NCBI GenBank assembly: GCA_035048815.1
Contig: JAUCBN010000034.1
Span: 11,138,737-11,202,736 of the forward strand
DNA length: 64,000 nt
DNA from: Abelmoschus esculentus
Taxonomy: Eukaryota > Streptophyta > Magnoliopsida > Malvales > Malvaceae
Direction of reading: 5' to 3'
Shown: positions 56,012-64,000 of the stretch, piece after piece
How the letters are laid out: each line of letters starts with the position of its first letter
Numbering within the stretch: the stretch's first letter is position 1
Position numbers and translations under genes: made by a program
Notes under the pieces: model-generated
Told to the model about the DNA's origin: nothing
The model's database searches: none
The model's input: only the letters and a program-made list of their open reading frames with translations

Positions 56012-57799
56012 AACGAGAAAAACTGTGTCAACAATGGTGTTGTTGGCCTACCTAGGTTACCATAACAGCATCTCATGTGTTTCGAGTATGTTTCATTTCT
56101 GAAACACTATTACCTGCAATGTTAAGGTTGTCATGGACTCTACGTGCAACTTCATCAGCCTTGCACTTCTCCATTGCTAAGCAGTTGCAGGATATGATTA
56201 GAGCACTTACTGTCGGGGAATTGCAGTCAGAATCTGATCCAAACCGAAGTATTGAACGAAAGAAAACATGACAAAATAACTACTACGCATTCAGATAAAG
56301 GGGGGGGGGGGGGTCAAGTTGAAAGCGTCTGGGCATCGGATGGCCTTTGTCTGGATGCTAACGACATCTTATTCCTTGGCTCAGTCTTAACTTCCGATAT
56401 GCTCCCAGGGCATGTACCGACATAAATTGTTATGTAAGGGGTGTTAATTATTAAAAACTATATTAAAAATATAAAAAAATAAAAAGTTTATAATTAAATT
56501 ATAAATAAAAATATAAATGAAACATTTAATGTTAAGTGTCAAATAAGTATTCAAAGTATATTTTTTTATTAAGATTGTTGCTCAAAGTATGTTTAGGGTC
56601 AAATTAGTGTTTAACGTTATCTGATTAGGTGTCTATCATCAATGTTGGTTAAAAAATTTTGTTAACCCATATAAACATTGTATGTGGTATTATTAAATAT
56701 TTTTAAAACTTCTTTTAGAAAAATAAATTAGAAATTTTAAAATATCCTAAAATTTTTAAATAATCTTTAAAATAGCTCATAAACCACTTTAAATCTGACC
56801 ACCCTCACACATTGTTTATCGTCTATTATGCTTTCATTCGTCGCAAATTAGTTGAATGAACAATTTGATGATTTTGTTCTTTTTGCACGAGGCCGAACGA
56901 TTTCCGCGATGAGACAAAGGTAAATGGTTGTGATAGTCCAACGATGGATATGTTGAGCAACAACGTGATAATAGGCGGTGAAATCATCCCAAATCAAGAT
57001 TTGAGTGTTAAGAGATTTCAATTATAGAGGTTAACTTGGGTTATTTTATTTTATTTATTTTTAAATATAATTTTAAAATTTTGAGAAGCTGACACGTAAA
57101 TAACGATAAAAATTAACAATGAAAATTCGAAGCCACGTTGCAGATTTGATCAAGACTCTCAGGTGTCGAACTATGAGACCCCATTCATAAATAATGTTGT
57201 ATCATGCAGTTGAACTCGGATCTGAAACCAATAATTGAAATAAACATGTACGATACCTAGATATTTTTGACAGGGAAAGCAAAGTGACACCAGTAAACTA
57301 ACAAAACTATTCTACATTGATATTATTACATTCAGATGTCTGGCCTCACGGATTATATGTATCCACCTGCAGAAGAATATGCATGTTTGCATGCTTTTCC
57401 AAACAAGGTATTTAGGACAAACATGATGGAATCAGCATCAACAGGTAATAACCAACGTTGATCAATGGCTTAACTAATCTTCCATACATTCAAGAAGCTA
57501 TACACCGACTTCAACCATGTATTCTACTGCAGGGAAGAGATAAGGCCATGAAATATGAGGTGCCATGAACCACTCTCCAATTTGTCCACTTGATTTGATC
57601 ATGACAGAGAAGAGCTAACCAAAATCTTGTTTCTTTCTGTTTGTTTCTCTCTACTCATATCTATTGCAGATCCTTTGAGAAACCTCTGGCCTGTGACATG
57701 AAGATCCTCAATGTTGTTCTCTTTAACAGCTTCTTCATTTAAATCTGTCCTATGAAAACCAAGACAATTTGACATTAAGCTCATTGAAGCTAGAACAAA
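56012..57799. other. Spacer and promoter region of the LAZY1 gene
   Basis: 56040-56270 is a GC-richer island whose minus strand can be read as an open stretch with MEKCKADEVARRVHDNLNIA followed by a GT; I do not recognise it. A run of 14 G lies at 56300-56313. 57250-57799 is of ordinary complexity and likely holds the LAZY1 promoter and leader. No TATA box is convincing. Confidence 0.35.
56300..56313 (+). repeat. Run of 14 G
   Basis: This is the only long G homopolymer in the window. It could be a sequencing-prone site; its true length should not be trusted. Confidence 0.85.
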
Positions 57800-59593
57800 A
57801 TGAAGGTATGTCTCTACTCTGGTTGGTTCTTACAATAGCATAAGTGTTTCGAATCCTGCTAAGTTCATCTCGCATTGTTGTTATTGCAGTTATTCGAATG
57901 GATGCAGCATAAGTTATGTCCAAGTAATATTGAACCTTTCAAGGATCTCACAATTGGTATTCATTGCAACTTCTTTCATTCAAAACAATCCCCATGGCAT
58001 GCACAAGTTACATGAAAAATCATTCAAAACCTAAAACCAGGGTTGAAAGGGTTGTCCAAAACTAGGTGGTCTTGTGGGGCATGTAATGATTAAGCACAAT
58101 ATGAAGCATTTGCAAGTTGCATCTGTCTCTGATTCTTTGAACTCTGCTTAATTTCAGGGAACAACTGTACCTGTCTTTTAGCTCAGTCATCTCTTAATCA
58201 TCAAGATTGTCATCCCAAATCAACCTCGGGCTATGGATATGGATCCGGATTTTCTACCCTGTCCCAACAGGAGATTGAAAATTCCTTCAAAGAATTTGAA
58301 GCCGAGGGAGAAGAAGAGAGCTTTGGAGATGAAACATCCACTGTTATGTCAGGGCTATTCCATGGCTTTCTCAGCGTTGGAACTCTGGGATCCGAAGGGG
58401 GTTTCAGCGAGCCTGTAACACCAACATTCACCATTTCTCTGGATGATATGGAGGAAAAGGCAGAGGTGACAGAAAATGATTTGAATCTTGTCAACGCTGA
58501 ACTGTGGAGATTCCTTGAAGCTGAAGCTGAAGAACATAAGTCCAACGAATCATCGAGAAGGAATAGTCTAGTTAGCATAAAGGGCAGTGCTGAAGAATAT
58601 GGGAAGACAGTCGTACGTCCACTGCAAGGATATCTGTTTGGGTCTTCAGCTGAAGTTCAGGAAACAAGACTCGAGGTGAAGAAAGAAAAGGTATCACTTG
58701 CAGAACTGTTCTACAGCACAAAAATAGCAGAAGAAAATCCCATGGGAAAATGTTGGAAAGAGGAGATTCAGACCAAGCAAACCAATAAACCTGTCAAACA
58801 TCTCATCAACAAGATTCTCAAAAAGTTCCATGCTTCTCCAGGGAGTTCTACATCTCCTAAAGAAACTAGTTCCTTTTCCACGAAGAAAAAACTCCAAAAG
58901 GCGAGTCTTCTGGAGCTAGATTCTTTAACAACACTATAATCACATGTCACTTTCCCACCTTCTGAAAACACAAGTATTTTGTGGCATTTGAGATTGGTCC
59001 AAAAAAATGTCAATAAAACTGTACTGCAGGTGTTTTAATTTTGAATCTGTGTGGTTTGCAGGTCATAAAACTGTTCCACAGAAAAATCCACCCTGAAACC
59101 TCTATAGCTGAAAGAGAGTCTAAGAAGAATAATGCTCATTACAATGTTGATGACTACACTAAGGAAGAGCAGTTTCAGCAAGCAAAAGACAACATGTTGT
59201 TCCCTCAGGGGTCAAGATCTAAGACAGGATTAGGAAATAAAATGACCATCTCAAAACTGTCACAACATGGGATCACTGGCTGTGCTGCATCAAGTGAAAA
59301 TGGTGAGCACTGGATTAAATCAGATGCAGACTGTAAGTACCATGCACCCCCCACAAAGTTGATCTACTTTTAGTTTCAGTTCCTACCATTTTGTCCATTT
59401 GAATGAAAATCTGGCTTTTACATGGAAAATGGAGGAAACTAAATGAACTATCATCAGAATGGGTGTCTGTACTTTCCCAATGCAGGTCTAGATGGTTGCC
59501 ATCAATGTGTTGTGTTTTGCTGTAGCTTTTACTATGACTGGCGTCTAACCATCTTCTGTTGGTGCCACTGTAGATTTGGTGTTGGAGCTGTAG
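57800..59593 (+). CDS. LAZY1: LAZY1 protein (shoot gravitropism and branch angle), 368 aa, five exons, one GC-AG intron
   Basis: LAZY1 works at the plasma membrane and nucleus downstream of statolith sedimentation to direct auxin flow. Exons: 57800-57805 (only ATG AAG), 57890-57956, 58158-58900, 59062-59332, 59574-59593; 1107 bp, in frame. The two-codon first exon is typical of the LAZY family. Exon 2 gives the conserved MKLFEWMQHKL start; exon 3 has GLFHGFLSVGTLGS (residues 89-102), TPTFTIS and EVTENDLNLVNAEL. Exon 4 begins VIKLFHRKIHPETS. The last exon, 20 bp, supplies YLVLEL, the C-terminal conserved region V. Intron 3 runs from AAAAG|GCGAGT to TTTGCAG: its donor is GC, not GT. No GT donor nearby keeps the frame. 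Retention of that intron would add ASLLELDSLTTL and stop, losing the C-terminal part. The other introns are GT-AG. Confidence 0.92.
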
Positions 59594-59894
59594 GTGCAAA
59601 ATACTGCAACACATGCTTATTAATATAATAGTTGGCGCATGGCGGTAAGAATGCAGATGTTATGGGTGTATAATATGAATTATGATGTAATGTGTTTGCT
59701 TTGCAAATTGCACATGAGTGACAATGAACTAGTCAGAAGAAAAGTATTAGTATTGGGAGTCCATGTGTTGGCCTTCAGCGTGTGATAATAATAAAATTGT
59801 GCACTTGGTTTCTTTATTTTTGTACTCTTCATATACCCAAAAGATGTGTTTTATGAGGAGAAATTATTAGATGGATTTGGCGAGTTAAATCGGC
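59594..59894. other. 3' region of LAZY1
   Basis: Probable 3' untranslated region; GATAATAATAAAATTG near 59785-59800 offers an AATAAA poly(A) signal. Nothing else is seen. Confidence 0.45.
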
Positions 59895-60162
59895 TGTAAA
59901 TCGTATGTTTTTTTTATTGTGTTTTAGTTATGGGTGAGTATTCGATCGAGTCGAGTCAAAAAATTTTGAGTTATTATTCGAGTTGACGAGTCATATTTTA
60001 CAACTCAAACTTTATTTGAAATTTTTTCGGTTCAAGTCGAGTTTAAGAAATTCGAGTAAAGTCGAATCGGGTTTTCGAGTTCTTATAAATATTTAATTGT
60101 AATTATTTATCATGTTATAGTACAACTTGATTCCAATTTAAACGACTTTCTCTAATCATATA

Positions 60163-60194
<32 letters not shown>

Positions 60195-60690
60195 ATATTC
60201 ATATATAATAATATTTCTTTATATTTTTATATATCAATGTATATATATATCATAAAAAGTTAAAGAGACTCATCTCAAACTTAAAAATAAATCATTTAAT
60301 TACTAAAATTTTGAGTTATTCGAGTTATTCGAATTTCTATTTTACAACTCAAACTTTATTTGAAATTTTTTCGAGTTGAGTCAAGTCTATAAAATTTTGA
60401 ATCGAGTCAAAACGAGTTGGGTATTTTCGCCTCGAGTTGAGTTATTCGATTTTTTTCAAGTCAAGTTTTGCTCACCTCTAGTTTTAATTGGTGTTCTTGT
60501 TTTAAAATAATGAGTTTAAGGTTAAGATTAGGGGTTGTGGTTAGGGTTTAAGGAATTAAAGGTAGGGTATATATTTTAGGATATAAGATTTTAGATGTAA
60601 AAATTAGGTTATAGTTTAAAATTAAATATATTTTTTTTTTAATTTTTAATGTGATACATAGAATAAAACATAGTTAGGAGACATGAGATT
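59895..60690 (+). repeat. Dispersed TTTAGGG-rich repeat (R1), copy 5, split by a hAT element
   Basis: The left part CTGTAAATCGTATGTTTTTT and TTATTGTGTTTTAGT (to 59938) and the right part GTTTTAATTGGTG, TTCTTGTTTTAAAATAATGA, GTTTAAGGTTAAG (from 60481) together rebuild the order of R1 copy 1 at 1110-1200. Between them is the element 59939-60480. Later landmarks, GTGGTTAGGGTTTAAGG and AAAACATAGTTAGGAG, also match. Confidence 0.6.
59939..60480. mobile_element. hAT-like element inserted in R1 copy 5
   Basis: The flanks GTTTTAGT (59931-59938) and GTTTTAAT (60481-60488) are an 8 bp duplication with one mismatch. The ends TATGGGTGAGTATTCGATCG and TTTTGCTCACCTCTA are inverted repeats. The body has GTCGAGTC and ACTCGA words in both orientations and an (AT)n stretch near 60164-60184. 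Confidence 0.7.
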
Positions 60691-61955
60691 TTTACTTCAT
60701 CAAGTTATCCATGATCCCATTTAATATCGTACATATGTGTTAGAGAAACTTTTAAACAACTACTCAATTTCTTTTATATGTAGAAAATAAATAAAGGTTT
60801 ACCTTAAATAATAACAACTAGTTAAATTTATTAATTTCGATGTTTGTTAAATAACAAACTGTGATAAGAATTATGGTGAAACCTCTAATTTCAATAACAA
60901 TTGATTATAAGAGTCTTTTAAAATTAGATATTGACATAAGAATTATAAAGATTTTTTACCCTTAACAATTAAAACACACACTAAATTTAACTTTTTTTTT
61001 TCTTTCTTTTACATGGTCACATTTTTAAGTTAATATTTTTATTTTTTTCTTTTATTCTCGTTCATTTATATTTATATTTATATTTAGATAAATCACATAT
61101 ACTTTTAAAATAAAAATACTCTCATATATAATTTAAATAATTATTTTTTTCAAATACACGATATTAATACATATGCATCAAAAATCGTTTACATTTAATA
61201 ATTAATTAAATTTTATTAAAAATAAGTATATAATATAATTAATATTAATAGATAACTAATAAAATATTCATAAAATATTAAATATAATTATGTTCTTATA
61301 TATCATTTTGTTTGTTTAAATAATTAAACAACTATCAATTAATTTATCAAATATTTTATACAATCAACTAATACAATATACTAGTCAAACTAATATAATC
61401 AACTATCAGTTAAGTGTCGACATATGTCTTTTAAACTTGATACTCATTTAAATTTTATAATTTTGACATTTTTGTCGTATGTCGCATTTTTATTAATTGT
61501 TAATATAACACATCATCAAATTTACCGGATTAATAAATTGTTATTGAGTTTTTTAATTGAAGTTTAGGTTATTATTTTAATTTGTTTTATATTTATAATA
61601 TTTGTTGAATTTGTTTATTTTATTAGTTTAAATATATTTGTTTGATAAAAATTATTTTTTATTTAAAGATATTTGTTTAAATTCTTACTTTAAAAAGAAA
61701 AAAAATTAAATTAAATTCAGACTTTTGTATTTAAATTTGAATTTTATTATATCGAATTTGGATTTTATTTAAATTATTTTATTATTTTTTCTGAGAACTT
61801 TAAATTGAACACTTTAAGAATTTTAAAATTTTTAATTTAGATATCTATTTTTAAAAATTTTAAATAAAACCTTTCAAACTTTTTTATCAAAACCCATCAT
61901 TATTATTAAAAATGTGTAAAATTGTAGTACTTAATGTATTATAATAATCTATATG
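60691..61955. other. AT-rich spacer, no gene
   Basis: Low-complexity A/T DNA without open frames of note or bounded repeats. Confidence 0.5.
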
Positions 61956-62854
61956 TGTCATGACTCGGATTCGAATCCGAGTGTCGGGTTAACCCGAGGA
62001 GTTTGGGCTTCGATTTTGGGCCCCAGATTTTAAGTGGTTTGGGCATTGTTGGGCCTTAGGCTTGGGTTTGAGAGGTTTTAGCCTATAGGAGTATATGTTG
62101 AGGACATTATGGTAAATACCTAAATGGGTAGGGGACAACAGAGGTTAGGAGAGGTGTTATTTCTCTGCAGAATGATCTCATCCTCTTTTCTCTTTTCTCT
62201 CATATCTTCCTCCTCTTGAAGCAAAGAAAAGAAAGGTAAAAAGGTTGAAATTTTGAGAGTTTTGTGTTGTATCTCGTTTTTATGTTGGAGGGGATGTTGT
62301 AGAGCTATGGAGGATCTATAAAACAAGCTAAGGAAGAGCTAGTTTGGTAGAGTGAAGGGTTTATGTGGGGGTTTAAGCTTGAGTTCGGGAATGGATTTTT
62401 AAGGGCTTAAATCTCTGTTCTTGTGGTGTTTTAAGCTTCTAAAACCTTCCTAAAGTGTGTCTAACCGTTGTATATCTTTCTCTTGTAGAGAAAGAGCTTG
62501 GAGAGCCTTCAAGAGCTTTGGGGAAGGAGAAGGTTTAGGCTTGCTTTGGAGCTCGAGTTGTTGTTGTTTCTGCTTAAGGTTGGTTCTCTTCCAACCCTTA
62601 ATCATCATGCATAACATGTTTTAAGCTTAAATGCATGTTTGTTGCTTGTTATGGTATGCTTGGTAGCTTTAGGTGGACTTTAATGGTAAATTATGTTTAT
62701 GCTGATGAACCTCTGTAAAAATGATGTAAAAACGTTTAGGATCACTCCCTTAAGGTCTAGGACCAGTTTGGTATTAAATGGATCGAGTTTGGATAGGGTT
62801 CTAAGTGTTTGAATAAGTAAAACTACATATTTCGTGCAGGGGTATCGAAACGCG

Positions 62855-63090
62855 GGCATGCCGTTTCGATACCAAGTTGTCCAGTGACCTTCTCGGTTCG
62901 ATACCGGTATCGAAGCAAGTTGGTCCTCTTTCGTTAACTTTGAAGTAAGGTCAAAGGTTTCGATACTTGTATCGATATCAAGTCCTCCAGTGAGGTTTTT
63001 GATTCGATACCAATATCGAAGCGGGCTGGTCCCCTTTTCCGTTGACTTTGAAGTGGTCAAACGGTTCGATACTCGTATCGATACCCCAAG
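62855..63090 (+). repeat. Duplicated unit of about 115 bp with GATAC/GTATC palindromes
   Basis: Two similar units follow each other. Landmarks of each are TTCGATAC with a nearby TATCGA, CCAGTGA, GATTCGATACC or GGTTCGATACC, ATATCGAAGC or GTATCGAAGC, TGGTCC and CGTTGACTTTGAAGT (CGTTAACTTTGAAGT in unit 1). At least six TTCGATA or TATCGAA half-sites lie in 235 bp. Confidence 0.65.
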
Positions 63091-63299
63091 GCAAATTAAC
63101 CCTAGTTCTCGTGGAAAAATGATAAAGTCTCACAATGCTATCTTAGAAGTTCTAAAGACATGTTTAAACCTTAAAATGAATATTAGACTGAGAAATAAAC
63201 ACTTAGCCGTTAAAGAGATAATTGAATAATAATTGGAGTCTAGTGGTGTAAATCGGTATGTGGAACCGTTAAGGGTTTGAGTGGCCTATTCGAGTCATG

Positions 63300-63465
63300 T
63301 GGGTTACTAGGAACCTTTCTTAGTGCTGATGAGTTTTTAGAGTATATATTATATAATTATGAGATAATCTGGTAACCTTGCTTAGTGTTGATGGGTTACT
63401 AGAGAAAATATTATATGAGATGTAAAATTGATAACCTTGCTTAGTGCTGATGGGTCCCCCTACTT
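63300..63465 (+). repeat. Tandem repeat of about 55-70 bp, three imperfect units
   Basis: The words TTAGTGCTGATGAG, TTAGTGTTGATGGG and TTAGTGCTGATGGG, each preceded by AACCTT(T/G)CT, mark three units near 63311, 63373 and 63433. Between them GGTTACTAGAGAAAATATTA and similar words recur. Confidence 0.65.
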
Positions 63466-63490
63466 CTATACTACTACAAGGTGATATGGA

Positions 63491-63496
<6 letters not shown>

Positions 63497-63528
<32 letters not shown>
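63497..63528 (+). repeat. (TA)n microsatellite
   Basis: About 32 bp of uninterrupted TA inside the probable LTR. Confidence 0.85.
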
Positions 63529-63530
<2 letters not shown>

Positions 63531-64000
63531 TATATATATGAGATATAAATACGGGTTAAGAACTTGAGATGCTATGTGGTCTTCTCTTGTCTTGCATATG
63601 CTATGTGCTGATATATGCTATCATGATATCATGTGTTTAGGTGGTTATGGTAGCGTCATCGTACTCATGCCTTGTCATCATACATGTTGCTATGCTTATT
63701 TTATGCTATGCATGTTGTGGACCGGTTGGTCGAGTACCCACTGAGCTTTAGTAGCTCAGCGTTCGAAATGTGTTTTCGTGCGTAGGATAAGGAAGCTTTC
63801 GGAGGAGCATCATCGTGGTGGGTTCAGCATCGACATCTGTTGTCAAAATACTGTTATTAGGCATAATGGACATTTGTACTTGTAGGACCCTATATATGTA
63901 ATTTATAACTCTATTTTATATATTATTGAATACTTTTAAACGATTTATAATATTTTGGAGTTCCGCTATTTATTCAGATTTATGTTTTAAAATGGATTTG

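Larger units (their letters stand above)
61956..64000 (+). mobile_element. Probable LTR of a Ty3-gypsy-like retrotransposon, running past the window
   Basis: It starts TGTCATGACTCGG, the kind of TG-start used by many plant gypsy LTRs, just after an AT-rich edge. The segment is clearly more GC-rich than the flanking spacer. It contains GAGTACCCACTGAGCTTTAG and TAGCTCA (a small hairpin), a phrase often seen in plant LTRs. It also has AAGGTTGGTTCTC-like and GTTTTCGTGCGTAGGATAAG sequence. The 3' end and any internal domain lie outside, so the LTR call, the family and the length are unproven. No long open frame is present. Confidence 0.5.

Noticed and set aside
61963..61982. tRNA gene suggested by GGATTCGAATCC
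   Set aside because: The motif is part of a perfect palindrome; there is no A box, acceptor stem or anticodon arm at the right spacing.
63497..63528. CRISPR-like or regulatory repeat array near the right end
   Set aside because: A plain (TA)n microsatellite; the nearby units are direct tandem repeats without unique spacers.

Overview
The window is nuclear DNA of a flowering plant, very probably a core eudicot. Genes are spliced with GT-AG introns, the spacers are AT-rich and full of small transposons, and all recognisable proteins belong to plant-specific families (ROXY glutaredoxin, TCP, BAHD, YSL, LAZY1, ACR). The repeat style suggests Malvaceae (cotton, cacao or durian relatives), but that is only an impression and the sequence alone does not prove it.

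Layout, left to right. 1-6.5 kb: repeats only (a CACTA MITE with a TTA target duplication, copies of a TTTAGGG-rich repeat, a hAT element). 6.6-7.0 kb (+): CC-type glutaredoxin. 8.0-8.9 kb: decayed LINE RNase H next to a short LINE-derived element. 9.4-9.9 kb: hAT element. 10.5-12.9 kb (+): MUB ubiquitin-fold gene that looks like a pseudogene (intact exon 1, ruined exon 2, hAT element between them). 14.4-15.0 kb (+): secreted Ole e 1-domain protein. 16.2-17.5 kb (-): BAHD acyltransferase of the omega-hydroxyacid feruloyl transferase type. 18-24 kb: transposons. 24.6-26.2 kb (+): intronless berberine-bridge-like FAD oxidase. 26.8-27.3 kb: retroelement debris. 28.0-30.6 kb (-): ACR protein with four ACT domains in seven exons. 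31-39 kb: transposon-rich, no gene. 39.7-40.6 kb (-): class I TCP transcription factor. 41-49 kb: nested transposons including a 1.64 kb near-perfect palindrome. 49.6-54.5 kb (-): YSL transporter in seven exons with transposons in two introns. 57.8-59.6 kb (+): LAZY1 gravitropism gene in five exons, one intron apparently GC-AG. 62-64 kb: start of a probable LTR retrotransposon running out of the window.

The genes do not form a pathway or cluster; this is ordinary gene-space. Exon structures were assembled by following reading frame and splice sites on both strands, and every multi-exon model closes in frame. No CRISPR, operon, tRNA or rRNA gene is present. I found no wholly new biological system. 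The most unusual items are the LAZY1 GC-AG intron, the broken MUB gene, the palindromic element carrying tRNA-like sequences inside another element, foldback elements with repeated TTTGAACA boxes, and a dispersed TTTAGGG-rich repeat for which the window holds both filled and empty insertion sites.
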